DNA of 48,205 bases from NCBI RefSeq assembly GCF_036408795.1, contig NZ_JAZGJP010000014.1, positions 1 through 48,205 of the forward strand. The letters are read 5' to 3'. The notes under the pieces are model-generated. The model searched no databases, was not told the DNA's origin, and saw nothing but the letters and a program-made list of their open reading frames with translations. The stretch is from Olsenella_L kribbiana. Its GTDB lineage: Bacteria > Actinomycetota > Coriobacteriia > Coriobacteriales > Atopobiaceae. Made by a program: the position numbers and the translations under genes. Below, piece after piece: positions 40,216 to 48,205 of the stretch. Each line of letters opens with the position of its first letter. Position 1 is the stretch's first letter.

Positions 40216-40249
40216 AAAAGGAGCCTGGCAGATCAAGCTGCCAGGCTCC
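40216..40249 (-). terminator. Terminator of pgi
   Basis: On the minus strand a 12-bp perfect stem, GGAGCCTGGCAG with CTGCCAGGCTCC, six-base loop, followed by TTTTCGG. Lies 25 bases past the pgi stop. Confidence 0.85.
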
Positions 40250-40274
40250 CCAGACGGGTCTTTTGTATCTTGCC

Positions 40275-41969
40275 TTACTTGCGATGTGCGCGGTAGAAGG
40301 CAATGAGCTCCTTCGTGGAGCTGTCCTGCTGTGCAAGTGCCTCGTCGTCGTGGAAGGCAGGGGTGATCTGCTTTGCAAGCTGCTTGCCAAGCTCGACGCC
40401 CCACTGGTCGAAGGAGTCGATGCCCCAGACTGTGCCCTCGGTGAACGTGATGTACTCGTAGAGCGCGATGAGCTCGCCAAGCGCATGCGGCGTCAGCGCC
40501 TCGCCGAAGATGGAGGTCGTCGGACGGTTGCCCTCGAAGCAGCGTGCCGGCACCATCCACTCAGCCGTGCCCTCTTGCCTGACCTCGTCAGCGGTCTTGC
40601 CGAAGGCAAGGGCCTTTGTCTGTGCGAGGAAATTGCCGAGGAAGAGCTCGTGGATGTCCTGGTCTCCGTCCTTCGTCGGATTCGGGGTATTCACGAAGGC
40701 GATGAAGTCGGCAGGGATCAGGCGCGTGCCCTGATGGATGAGCTGATAGAAGGCGTGCTGGCCGTTCGTGCCGGCCTCGCCCCAGAAAATCTCGCCCGTC
40801 TCGGTCGTGACAGGGGTGCCATCCCAGCGCGTGGACTTGCCATTCGACTCCATCGTGAGCTGCTGGAGGTAGGCCGGGAAGCGGTGCAGGTACTGGTCGT
40901 ACGGAAGCACGGCGTGGCTCTCAGCCTTGAAGAAGTTCACATACCAGACGTTCAGGAGACCCATGAGGGCGCAGACGTTCTGCTCGAGCGGCGTGGATGC
41001 GAAGTAGACATCCATATCGTGGAAGCCGGAGAGGAACTCCTCGAAGACCTCGCGGCCAAAAGCGAGGATGAGGGAGAGGCCCACTGCGGAATCGACGGAG
41101 TAGCGGCCGCCGACCCAGTTCCAGAAGCCGAAGGCGTTGGAAGGATCGATGCCGAAGGCCTCGACGCCCTCGAGGTTCGTGGAGACGGCGACGAAGTGGT
41201 GCCTGATTGCATCGGCAATGGAGGAATCGGAGCCATCGATAGCCTTCTGGGCCTTGAGCGTATCGATGAGCCAGGTCCTGACCTCGCGTGCGTTCGTCAT
41301 TGTCTCGAGCGTCGTGAATGTCTTGGAGACGATGATGACAAGGGTGGTCTCAGGATCGAGGCCCTTCAGCTTCTCAGCTGCATCATTCGGGTCGATGTTC
41401 GAGATGTAGCGGACCTGAATGCCGCCATTGAGGTAGGGCTTGAGAGCTTCATAAGCCATGACCGGGCCGAGGTCGGAGCCGCCGATGCCGATGGAGACGA
41501 CATTCTCGATCTTCTTGCCGGTGACGCCCTTCCATGCGCCGGAGCGCACCTGGTCGGCGAAGGCATACATGCGGTCGAGCACCTCATGGACATCCTTCAC
41601 GCAGTCCTGGCCGTCGACGATGAGCTTTCCCTCGTCGGATGCCGGACGGCGGAGTGCGGAATGCAGGACAGCGCGGTCCTCGGTCGTGTTGATGTGGACG
41701 CCCTTGAGCATCTGGTCGCGACGCTCCTCGAGGTGCACCGCACGTCCGAGAGCGACAAGGTCCTTGACCGTCTCATCGGTCACAAGGTTCTTGGAAAGGT
41801 CGAAGTGAAGATCGTTCACGTCGAAGCTGAGCTTGTTCACACGCTCAGGATCGTCTGCGAACCACTTCTTGAGAGAGATGCCCTCATCGTGCATCTGCTT
41901 GAAGTCCTGAGCGAGCTTCTTCCACTCAGGAGTCTGGGTAGGATCGATCGGTGCTGCTACGTTGGCCAC
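40275..41969 (-). CDS. pgi: Glucose-6-phosphate isomerase
   Basis: A 564-residue glycolytic isomerase interconverting glucose 6-phosphate and fructose 6-phosphate, the entry point for the phospho-glucose released by the GH1 enzymes in this window. Length and blocks match the long bacterial/eukaryotic-type Pgi: SIGIGGSDLGPVMAYEAL, the phosphate site IIVSKTFTTLETMTNA, FWNWVGGRYSVDSAVGL, ESNGKSTRWDG with the catalytic Glu region TGEIFWGEAGTNGQHAFYQ, and FDQWGVELGK. Starts at ATG after AAGGAGG. Confidence 0.97.
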   Translation of the reverse strand: MANVAAPIDPTQTPEWKKLAQDFKQMHDEGISLKKWFADDPERVNKLSFDVNDLHFDLSKNLVTDETVKDLVALGRAVHLEERRDQMLKGVHINTTEDRAVLHSALRRPASDEGKLIVDGQDCVKDVHEVLDRMYAFADQVRSGAWKGVTGKKIENVVSIGIGGSDLGPVMAYEALKPYLNGGIQVRYISNIDPNDAAEKLKGLDPETTLVIIVSKTFTTLETMTNAREVRTWLIDTLKAQKAIDGSDSSIADAIRHHFVAVSTNLEGVEAFGIDPSNAFGFWNWVGGRYSVDSAVGLSLILAFGREVFEEFLSGFHDMDVYFASTPLEQNVCALMGLLNVWYVNFFKAESHAVLPYDQYLHRFPAYLQQLTMESNGKSTRWDGTPVTTETGEIFWGEAGTNGQHAFYQLIHQGTRLIPADFIAFVNTPNPTKDGDQDIHELFLGNFLAQTKALAFGKTADEVRQEGTAEWMVPARCFEGNRPTTSIFGEALTPHALGELIALYEYITFTEGTVWGIDSFDQWGVELGKQLAKQITPAFHDDEALAQQDSSTKELIAFYRAHRK

Positions 41970-42007
41970 GGAATACCTCCTTGTCTGCCCGCAATGCGGA
42001 CCTGACA

Positions 42008-42034
42008 GTTATACATACAGATTACCGCAGCCAA
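42008..42034 (-). promoter_or_regulatory. Putative promoter of pgi
   Basis: On the minus strand TTGGCT, 15 bases, then TGTATAAC containing TATAAC (42008-42013, 5 of 6). The -10 lies 38 bases upstream of the pgi start. The short spacer makes this tentative. Confidence 0.4.
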
Positions 42035-42147
42035 CATCTGCTGGCATCAAGCTTCAGAAAAGCATAGGGCACCTGCGCATTTGCCTGCTTTCTGCTAAGC
42101 AGGTTCAAGAGATTTCATACCAACTTTTAGGCAGTGCGGCAGAAGGC

Positions 42148-42696
42148 CTAGTACGGCTCTCCCAGGGGAGGGAGCTTCTTGAGGTAGGCCCAGACAATCT
42201 GCTTCTTCTTGGGGTCGGAAAGCGCTGCCTCGAAGCCGCCGAGATCCATGACACGCATGCCGCAGACCTCGGCGATGTGTCCTGGCTCGAGCATGGCAGA
42301 GGCAAAGTCCTCGACATGCGAGAGCTCCTCTGCATAGGCTTCCTTCACGCATGAGGAGGCAGACTCATCGGAGATGACAAGAGTTGCAGGATCGAGCACG
42401 GCGATGGCTTCGCGCAGAAGGTCGGGGTCTACGTCCTCGCCCGCCGCCATCTTCGTGGAGAGGGCACACCAGTCCTCCGGTGCATAGCCAAGCCTTGCAA
42501 AGGCCGCTGCAAGAGCCTTGCCATCAGGTCCCGCAAGGAGCGTGCGTCCTCCCTGGTCTCCTGGTCCAAGCTCGCCTTTGAGTATCAGGAGCGACGAGAA
42601 GGCATTGCCGGACATCTGAAGCCCGCGCTCGGAGAGACTTGCAATCTCTGCCTGCGATTTCGCTATGTAGCGCTTCCTTACGTCTTCCCGCTCCAC
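42148..42696 (-). CDS. Hypothetical protein
   Basis: A 182-residue protein I do not recognise. GTG start with AGGAGGTG five bases upstream, so translation is very likely. The middle reads FSSLLILKGELGPGDQGGRTLLAGPDGKALAAAFARLGY then EDWCALS and ATLVISDE, a Rossmann-like alternation faintly like family 4/5 uracil-DNA glycosylases without their cysteine cluster or catalytic motifs. No signal peptide or membrane segment. It stands between pgi and trxA. Confidence 0.7.
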   Translation of the reverse strand: MEREDVRKRYIAKSQAEIASLSERGLQMSGNAFSSLLILKGELGPGDQGGRTLLAGPDGKALAAAFARLGYAPEDWCALSTKMAAGEDVDPDLLREAIAVLDPATLVISDESASSCVKEAYAEELSHVEDFASAMLEPGHIAEVCGMRVMDLGGFEAALSDPKKKQIVWAYLKKLPPLGEPY

Positions 42697-42757
42697 GGAT
42701 ACACCTCCTGCCTTCTTGCATATGTCCCTAGCTTACCCCTTATGCGCTGTCTGGTTC

Positions 42758-42788
42758 CTGACAGAAAAGGAGACTATCCGGGTATAAG
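42758..42788 (+). promoter_or_regulatory. Putative trxA promoter
   Basis: CTGACA (42758-42763) and TATAAG (42783-42788), spacer 19 bases, 81 bases before the trxA start. Tentative because of the long spacer. Confidence 0.35.
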
Positions 42789-42868
42789 CGCTGCAAAGAC
42801 TCGCGAATGCACCGCGGCAGGAAGGCTCTGGGCCGCATAGAATGCATCCACAATGAAGGAGGAAGCTG

Positions 42869-43186
42869 ATGGCAGAAGCTATCACAGCTGAGACATTCGA
42901 CAAGGTTCTGGCAGATTCTGCCAAGCCTGTCCTCGTTGATTTCTGGGCCAGCTGGTGCGGCCCCTGCCGTGCTCTTGGACCTACGGTCGAGGCGGTCGGC
43001 AAGGACCTCGAGGACCGCATGAGCGTCTACAAGTGCAATGTGGACGAGGAGGAGAGCCTGGCGACCCGCTTCCACATCGTAAGCATTCCGACGCTCATCC
43101 TCTTCAAGGATGGCAAGCCGGTCCATACGCTTGTAGGAAACATGCCTAAGGCGTCGCTCGAGAGCGAGCTCGAAGCGAACCTGTAA
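42869..43186 (+). CDS. trxA: Thioredoxin
   Basis: A 105-residue disulfide reductase. The redox motif WCGPCR has C30 and C33; the cis-proline is in VSIPTLILFKDGK and the buried Asp in VLVDFWASWC. Standard thioredoxin length. AAGGAGG precedes the ATG. A terminator follows, so the gene is a single unit. Confidence 0.96.
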   Translation: MAEAITAETFDKVLADSAKPVLVDFWASWCGPCRALGPTVEAVGKDLEDRMSVYKCNVDEEESLATRFHIVSIPTLILFKDGKPVHTLVGNMPKASLESELEANL

Positions 43187-43210
43187 GCAGCTGAGCCAAG
43201 GGACTATGAT

Positions 43211-43241
43211 GTGCGTGCACGCAGATGCACGCACATTTTTC
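43211..43241 (+). terminator. Terminator of trxA
   Basis: A 9-bp perfect stem, GTGCGTGCA with TGCACGCAC, six-base loop, followed by ATTTTTC. Lies 25 bases past the stop. Confidence 0.85.
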
Positions 43242-43257
43242 TTGAGAAGGGCATGCC

Positions 43258-43917
43258 ATGAGGTGGATCAAGGCATTCGGACGTGAGGTATGCGCACACA
43301 AGCGCATGACCATCGTCGTCGTGGCGCTCCTTGTCCTTTTTGCTATCGTCGAGGACCTCTTCACAGGCGAGGCCCTGAAGGTCGATGCTGTCGCCTACCG
43401 CACAATCGTCGAAGGCATGCGTGCAGACTGGCTCACGCCCTACATGGAGCAGTTCTCGAGCCTTGCCTCCCCTGTCGTCCTCTTTGTGATGTGCCTTGTC
43501 ATCACCGCCTTTGCTCCGGGCAAGCAGCCAGGCAGATGCGCTCTTCTGAACCTTGCTCTCACGCTCGTGCTGAACGTCCTTCTCAAGAACCTCATCCAGA
43601 GACCGCGCCCCGAAGGCTTCCGCCTCATTGCAGAGACCGGCTACAGCTTCCCCTCGGGCCATTCGATGGTGAGCATGGCATTCTATGGGCTCATGCTCTG
43701 GATGGTCTGGCACTACGAGAAGGACAAGGTCCTGCGCTACGTGCTCTGTGCCCTCTTTGCCATCACAATCCTGATGGTCGGCGTGAGCCGCATCTATCTG
43801 GGCGTCCACTATGCATCGGATGTCGTGGCAGGCTTCGCCGTCTCTCTTCTCTGGCTTGCCTTCTATACGAAGACGATCGTCCCGCTCTTCATGGATGCAC
43901 ACCAAGGCAAAGCCTAA
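43258..43917 (+). CDS. PAP2-family phosphatase
   Basis: A 219-residue integral membrane phosphatase (PAP2 superfamily), five to six helices. All three active-site motifs are present: KNLIQRPRP, SFPSGHS and SRIYLGVHYASD. Family members dephosphorylate lipid pyrophosphates such as undecaprenyl diphosphate or phosphatidic acid. GAGAAGGG precedes the ATG. Downstream of trxA past a terminator. Confidence 0.9.
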   Translation: MRWIKAFGREVCAHKRMTIVVVALLVLFAIVEDLFTGEALKVDAVAYRTIVEGMRADWLTPYMEQFSSLASPVVLFVMCLVITAFAPGKQPGRCALLNLALTLVLNVLLKNLIQRPRPEGFRLIAETGYSFPSGHSMVSMAFYGLMLWMVWHYEKDKVLRYVLCALFAITILMVGVSRIYLGVHYASDVVAGFAVSLLWLAFYTKTIVPLFMDAHQGKA

Positions 43918-43976
43918 TCAAGGCCGAGGGACCGATTATCTAGCCAAGATAGAGATGGCGGCTTGGGTCAGAATCC

Positions 43977-44474
43977 CTACCGCCTGAAGAAGTGCCGGCG
44001 CTCTTCCTTGTCTTCAGGTTCGAGACGCTGGATATGGGCATCGAGAATCTTTCCATCCTCTATCTCAACCCATCCCATGGTCGGGCCCTCCTGGGTCCTT
44101 GGGTAGGTCGGCGATCCCGGATTCATGAGGAGATGGCCCGATTTCGAGAGCTCGCAGATAGGCTTGTGGGTGTGTCCGCAGATGGCAATCTTGCCCCAGG
44201 ACATGTCAAGCTTCTCGCGGTAGTGGCAGACCTGCCAGAGCGCCCCCTCATAGAGGAAATGGATGTGGCGCTCGACGCCGGGGCCGTAATCATAGCCCCA
44301 GTCGTTGTTGCCGAGGCAGAGCTTCAAAGGAGCCATGCCAGAGAGGGTGCGGAAGTCGCTGGCCGAGCAGATATCTCCTGCATGGACGATGAGGTCTGCC
44401 CCTCTGAGAGCATGGATGAGCTCTTCAGAGAGATAGCCATGCGTATCGGATATGACCGCGACCCTCTTTGCCAT
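43977..44474 (-). CDS. yfcE: YfcE-type phosphodiesterase (metallophosphoesterase)
   Basis: A 165-residue dimetal phosphodiesterase of the YfcE/MJ0936 family. The metal-binding motifs occur in order: ISDTHG, VHAGDI, LGNND, and CGHTHKP. Physiological substrate unknown. It is the last gene of a leftward cluster, starting 13 bases after the response-regulator stop, with GGGAG before the ATG. Confidence 0.92.
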   Translation of the reverse strand: MAKRVAVISDTHGYLSEELIHALRGADLIVHAGDICSASDFRTLSGMAPLKLCLGNNDWGYDYGPGVERHIHFLYEGALWQVCHYREKLDMSWGKIAICGHTHKPICELSKSGHLLMNPGSPTYPRTQEGPTMGWVEIEDGKILDAHIQRLEPEDKEERRHFFRR

Positions 44475-44487
44475 GGCTCCCTATCCC

Positions 44488-45213
44488 CTACAGGCCAAGC
44501 GCGCGCTTGAGCTGCACGACGCGGCGCCTCGAGACGGAGATCTTCTTGCCTTCGATGCCATTGACGCCGAGCTGCAGGATCCCGCTCGGAAGCACCTCGA
44601 CGTCCTCGACGTACTGGAGGTTCACGATGTAGCCACGGTGCACGCGGAAGAAGCCATGGGGCGTGAGCTCGTTCTCGAGGCGAGCAAGGGAGATCGTCGA
44701 GAGATAGCGCTCCGTATCCGTATAGATGCAGGAGTAGTCGTCCTTGGCCTCGATGTAGCGAATCTGGTCGATCGGCACGAGGACCTTGCGGCCGCCCTTC
44801 TCAACCGGAATGCGCTCCACGGAGGCGTGGCTCTGCACCTGCGGCTTTGCCATCGACTGCACCTTGTCGAGCGCCTGGTTGAGCCGGTCGGTCTCGACCG
44901 GCTTCATCAGGTAGTCGACCGCGTTCACATCGAACGCCTCGAGGGCATACTCGCTGTAGGCCGTCACGAAGACGACAGCAGGAGGATTCTTGAGCTTGTG
45001 CAGGGCCTCTGCAAGCTGCATGCCGGATGTCTTCGGCATCGAGATATCGAGGAACATCACGTCAGGACGTCCCTCCATGAGCTTCTCGACCGCTTCGCGG
45101 GCGCTCGAGGCCTCCGTAATGCTATCGACCCTGCCAGTCTCCTCCAGCAGGTACTTGAGTTCCGAACGTGCCGGAGCCTCGTCGTCCACAATCATTGCCC
45201 TGAGCATCGGCAT
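44488..45213 (-). CDS. LytTR response regulator
   Basis: A 241-residue two-component regulator. The receiver domain (about 3-118) has the acidic pair D10/D11, phospho-acceptor D56 in MFLDISMP, and the K in MKPVE. The LytTR DNA-binding domain (about 135-238) shows IRYIEAKDDYSCIYT and FFRVHRGYIVNL. Partner of the upstream LytS-like kinase. ATG 45213 has GGGAGG four bases upstream; ATG 45207 is the alternative. Targets are unknown; such systems control surface, toxin or bacteriocin genes. Confidence 0.93.
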   Translation of the reverse strand: MPMLRAMIVDDEAPARSELKYLLEETGRVDSITEASSAREAVEKLMEGRPDVMFLDISMPKTSGMQLAEALHKLKNPPAVVFVTAYSEYALEAFDVNAVDYLMKPVETDRLNQALDKVQSMAKPQVQSHASVERIPVEKGGRKVLVPIDQIRYIEAKDDYSCIYTDTERYLSTISLARLENELTPHGFFRVHRGYIVNLQYVEDVEVLPSGILQLGVNGIEGKKISVSRRRVVQLKRALGL

Positions 45214-45309
45214 GAAACCTCCCACATCCGCTTTTCTGCATCAACCATAGCAAATATCTGCCCGGAGCAGGTCATGCATTATGCATCTTTCATTCCGGGC
45301 GCTCCCCTG

Positions 45310-46656
45310 TCATGATTCCAGCATCGCTGCAGCTCCCCCAAGCCTCAGCGCTATCTGGGTGCCCTGGTCGACCTTGCTCACAATCTCTATACCCGAATCG
45401 GCTCCATAGAAGCGCTTGATGCGCTCTGCCACATTGTGGAGCGCGATGCCAGTCCCCTTGGAAGATGGCCCGTGCTCTATCGTATGCGGCTTCTCGACCG
45501 TCTCCGTAAGCTTCTGGAGGGTCTCCGGATCCATTCCGACACCGTCGTCCGTGACAGCGATCAAGACATCGTCTCCATCCCTCACGGCGTGCACATCGAT
45601 GTGGAGCGCCCCCTCGTCGCGCATAGCGTGGCGGACGGCATTCTCGACGATGGGCTGGATGATGAAGGAAGGGACAAGCATGCGCTCGAGTCCTGGCTCG
45701 ATATGCTCGGTCTCGACGATGCGGTCCTCGCCGAAGCGGGCATGCTCGAACGTGAGGTAGCGCCTCGTCTGCTCGAGCTCGCGGGAAAGCGGCAGCATCT
45801 GCTCGGATCCTTCGAGCGTCTGGCGGTAGAAGGCCGCGAAGTCGCGCAGCAGCACACGGGCCTTTGCAGGGTCGGTCCTGATGAGCGAGGCGATCGTATT
45901 GAGCGTATTGAAGAGGAAGTGCGGGTTGATCTGTGCCTGGAGGGCCTTGACCTCGGCACGTGCCGTAAGCTCTGCCTGAAGATCCAGCTCATAGGACGTG
46001 AGCTGCGTCGAGAGGAGGTTTGCAAGTCCTCGGGCAATCGCGATCTGCGTGCGGTCGATCGTCCTGCCGTAGCGGTAGTAGAACGTGATGGCGCCTACCG
46101 TCTTTCCCTGCACGACGAGAGGGGCAATGACGCCGGCAGGAAGGACCTCGCCCTCCTTGATGCGCCCCTCCTCCTCGAGCCGGCGGATCTCGGTGCGCGT
46201 GTACTGGAAGGTCTGGAGTCTCCCCGACTTCAGGGTCTCGGCGACGCGGACCGAATTCTCGCTTCCCGACGGGTAGGCTGCGGCATCCTCGCCGACATAG
46301 GCCAGGACCTTCTTCGTGTCGCACATGGAGATGGCCTGGGCGGCCGTCTCCGGGAGCAGCAGCTTGCAGACGGCCTGGCAGGAGTCCGGCATGAGGCCAT
46401 AGCGCATGTGGTCAAGCGTGTTCGAGGCAACGCGCAGGGTACGCTCGGTCGCGCGCGAACGCAGGCTATCCGGATAGACGAAGGAAAGGCTTGCCAGCAC
46501 CACGACGATAGCGAGGGCAGCGCCCACCAGGCCTGTCGCCACGGTGCTCTGGATCGTGATGCCCCAGCCCAGGACGATCATGAGGGTGATGGCGACAAGA
46601 AGGAGGATCAGGATGAAGAGAAGGACGAAGCGCCTGCTAGTGTTCCGTTCGTCCAT
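45310..46656 (-). CDS. LytS/YehU-type sensor histidine kinase
   Basis: A 448-residue kinase. Two N-terminal transmembrane helices (about 10-30 and 38-62), a GAF-like sensor domain (about 80-215), and a C-terminal His_kinase domain with the phospho-acceptor H246 in QINPHFLFN and ATPase N- and G-boxes in PIVENAVRHAM and TDDGVGM. The five- or six-helix LytS 5TMR domain is absent. Its start overlaps the upstream glycosyltransferase stop by 20 bases, so both are coupled. AAGGAAGG lies upstream of the ATG. Confidence 0.92.
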   Translation of the reverse strand: MDERNTSRRFVLLFILILLLVAITLMIVLGWGITIQSTVATGLVGAALAIVVVLASLSFVYPDSLRSRATERTLRVASNTLDHMRYGLMPDSCQAVCKLLLPETAAQAISMCDTKKVLAYVGEDAAAYPSGSENSVRVAETLKSGRLQTFQYTRTEIRRLEEEGRIKEGEVLPAGVIAPLVVQGKTVGAITFYYRYGRTIDRTQIAIARGLANLLSTQLTSYELDLQAELTARAEVKALQAQINPHFLFNTLNTIASLIRTDPAKARVLLRDFAAFYRQTLEGSEQMLPLSRELEQTRRYLTFEHARFGEDRIVETEHIEPGLERMLVPSFIIQPIVENAVRHAMRDEGALHIDVHAVRDGDDVLIAVTDDGVGMDPETLQKLTETVEKPHTIEHGPSSKGTGIALHNVAERIKRFYGADSGIEIVSKVDQGTQIALRLGGAAAMLES

Positions 46657-47875
46657 CCTGCCTGTCCTTCCTTGATGCTGGAGTGCCTGTTGCCAGGACC
46701 TTCTCTGCGAGGTCCTCATCATCCCAGAGCGATGCCATGATCCTCGGCCAGAAGGTCTGGAACTCGAGGTAGGTCTTCGCATGGTCTTTTGCCCACCTCT
46801 GGGCATCCTTCCTGCCCTTGAGCCATATGCGCAGATACGCAAGATGCTCAGGCTCGGCAAGAGCACGCCGGAAGGACGTCTTCCTGATGCGGTCGAAAAC
46901 CTCACGGGAAAGCCAGGGGGCTGGATAGGGCTCGAGAGACTGCCTCGTGATCACGCGCAGGTCGTGCTGCGTGTTCGTGAAGCGCACCTTCTCGTACTCA
47001 TAGGTCCACCTGTAGACATCCTGGAGGAACCTCGAGGCATGGGAAGGGATCTCGGGCGGCAGATGCCGCACGTACCACTGGTTGTCGAACCACACCTCGT
47101 GTCCATGCATGCGCATGTTGATGAGGTAGTCCATATCCTCGCCGCGCGTGATATAGGGGTCGAATCCCACCTGCGTGAACGCATTCGCATGCACGGCAAA
47201 GCAGCCGCCGCAGACATAGTTCGAGCGCGATATCCTCGTTGCCTGCTGGGCAGCGCGCATCCACTGGTTGAACTCGCTCCTCTTTGCCCAGTAGCGGTCA
47301 GACCAGCGGGGATGGTCCTCGTCTGCAAAGCAGGAATCGGCACGGTCGATGAAAAAGCCGCTCTTCGCGTCAATCGCAATGTCCTGGCGGTTCACGTTCC
47401 CCAGGCCATATACCGCATCGATCAGGAAGTTCTCGTCGAGCGCCACTTCGTCGTCGTCGAGAAAGACCACGATGTCATGCCCCAGGACGGCTGCGACCGC
47501 AAGGCCCATGTTCCTGATGGCGCCATAGCCCCGGAGCGCCACGGGGTCTCCCTCCACATCGGGCGCGATCGCATTCACCGTATCCTCGATGTGCTGGGCT
47601 TCAGGCTCGCCTACGATGACAGGAGAGAGGTTCGGATGCGTGCGGCAGATGGCCGTAACGCGGGCGCGTGCCGACTCCTCGCATTCCGGCTCTGCAACAA
47701 GAAGGACGATGACACGCAGGACCCCTCGCACCTTCTCGAGCGATTCCAGGCATGTCTCGAGCTCGGGCATGGGCTTTCCAACCGGCGTTGCATGGTCATA
47801 GGTGCCCACCTCGCCGATAGAGCGGGGCCTGTCATCTGCAGCCCAGTATGAGGGGATGACAATAGCGGGATTCAA
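46637..47875 (-). CDS. Family 2-type glycosyltransferase
   Basis: A 412-residue GT-A fold glycosyltransferase. The nucleotide-binding beta-strand start is PAIVIPSYW, the metal DxD is in VVFLDDDEVALDE, and the acceptor/catalytic region GGCFAVHANAFTQVGFDPYITRGEDMDYL contains the typical ED. No transmembrane segment is obvious, so probably a soluble or peripherally bound enzyme; donor and acceptor unknown. I chose TTG 47875 since AAGGAGG is ten bases before it and family-like sequence starts there; the 60 residues of open frame upstream look non-coding. First gene of the operon with the two-component system. Confidence 0.85.
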   Translation of the reverse strand: MNPAIVIPSYWAADDRPRSIGEVGTYDHATPVGKPMPELETCLESLEKVRGVLRVIVLLVAEPECEESARARVTAICRTHPNLSPVIVGEPEAQHIEDTVNAIAPDVEGDPVALRGYGAIRNMGLAVAAVLGHDIVVFLDDDEVALDENFLIDAVYGLGNVNRQDIAIDAKSGFFIDRADSCFADEDHPRWSDRYWAKRSEFNQWMRAAQQATRISRSNYVCGGCFAVHANAFTQVGFDPYITRGEDMDYLINMRMHGHEVWFDNQWYVRHLPPEIPSHASRFLQDVYRWTYEYEKVRFTNTQHDLRVITRQSLEPYPAPWLSREVFDRIRKTSFRRALAEPEHLAYLRIWLKGRKDAQRWAKDHAKTYLEFQTFWPRIMASLWDDEDLAEKVLATGTPASRKDRQDGRTEH

Positions 47876-48111
47876 GGCCTCAGTGCCTCCTTGCGCATAA
47901 GCTCGTCTGCCTGGATATAGCCTCTCAGAGGGAATCCGGAACACTCTTAAGGGTACTACCGCTTTGCAGAAACTGGTAGCACGCATAAGAACAAACATGC
48001 GCAATATGCTTTGGAACGCCGCCTCGAAAGGCCATTTATGCATGCCTTGGAGCATTCAAGAGGAGCGCAGGGTCACTAAAAGATCTAAATGGCTGAGTAC
48101 CTCCGGCATAG

Positions 48112-48204
48112 TTAGGCTCCCTGAACTGCAAACGGCTTAGGCAAGCTCGCAGGAAGCTTCGGCTGGACCGTGGCCGTGGCTGCGATGCCGGAGAGCGGGA
48201 CATG
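48112..48204 (-). CDS. Possible 3' end of a gene entering from the right edge
   Basis: A minus-strand frame from the window edge reads HVPLSGIAATATVQPKLPAS then LPKPFAVQGA and stops at TAA (48112-48114). Its codon use matches the neighbouring genes and it ends 57 bases before the presumed glycosyltransferase open frame. Only 30 residues are visible, so no family can be named. Confidence 0.35.
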   Translation of the reverse strand, partial: HVPLSGIAATATVQPKLPASLPKPFAVQGA

Positions 48205-48205
48205 C

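Noticed and set aside
1..48205. CRISPR array or phage module
   Set aside because: No regularly spaced direct repeats, integrase, capsid or terminase genes were seen.

Overview
The window looks like a chromosomal segment of a high-GC, sugar-fermenting, host-associated Gram-positive actinobacterium, most likely a coriobacterium of the Olsenella/Atopobium kind. This is inference from high G+C codon use, abundant beta-glucoside PTS genes with 6-phospho-beta-glucosidases, a small bacterial SRP RNA, a [2Fe-2S]/flavodoxin-type redox flavour and the protein families present. No 16S rRNA or phylogenetic marker was available. I see no prophage, CRISPR array, rRNA or tRNA. The only hint of a mobile element is a pair of IS200/IS605-like terminal hairpins at the extreme left.

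Layout. (1) 1-825: IS-like end and gene-free DNA. (2) 826-4412: a leftward beta-glucoside-type PTS unit (PRD antiterminator, EIIBC, Nif3/DUF34 protein) with a leader terminator between regulator and transporter. (3) 4980-10959: rightward corA, a LacI-type regulator, bioY, nfo and an SGNH hydrolase, separated by gene-poor stretches with decayed coding sequence. (4) 10963-15764: a leftward cluster of a MetRS-type tRNA-binding protein, secreted barnase-like RNase, barstar, esterase, AlbA_2 protein and cysteine desulfidase. (5) 15995-19291: rightward YhhQ-type transporter, SDR, ArfB-like release factor, HD protein and Vsr. (6) 19799-22096: GH1 6-phospho-beta-glucosidase plus a Cof-type phosphatase. 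(7) 22179-25140: a YczE-like membrane protein divergent from a LysR regulator with a perfect operator palindrome, then an apparent deletion scar joining 3' remnants of a divergent tetR/MBL-fold pair, then a flavodoxin-fold oxidoreductase. (8) 25211-30541: a [2Fe-2S]-DUF1653 fusion, a CmpB-type membrane protein, hsp20, gtrA, and a membrane-anchored GH3 beta-glucosidase. (9) 30777-35494: a leftward cellobiose PTS operon (GH1, IIC, IIB, IIA) divergent from its likely GntR/UTRA repressor, with an 18-bp operator. (10) 35576-43917: MFS exporter, DUF2798 protein, DedA, SRP RNA, an aminotransferase-fold protein, pgi, a hypothetical gene, trxA and a PAP2 phosphatase. (11) 43977-47875: a leftward glycosyltransferase, LytS-like kinase, LytTR regulator and YfcE phosphodiesterase operon.

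Functionally, three beta-glucoside loci (antiterminator-controlled PTS, stand-alone GH1, GntR-controlled Lac-family PTS with GH1), a GH3 enzyme and pgi feed glycolysis. The most unusual observations are an aminotransferase whose expected PLP-binding lysine reads as glutamate, a PRD antiterminator with one phosphorylatable histidine replaced by cysteine, the secreted barnase/barstar pair, the BFD-DUF1653 fusion, a HAIR-like operator upstream of hsp20, a two-hairpin leader before a queuosine-precursor-type transporter, and the tetR/MBL deletion scar.
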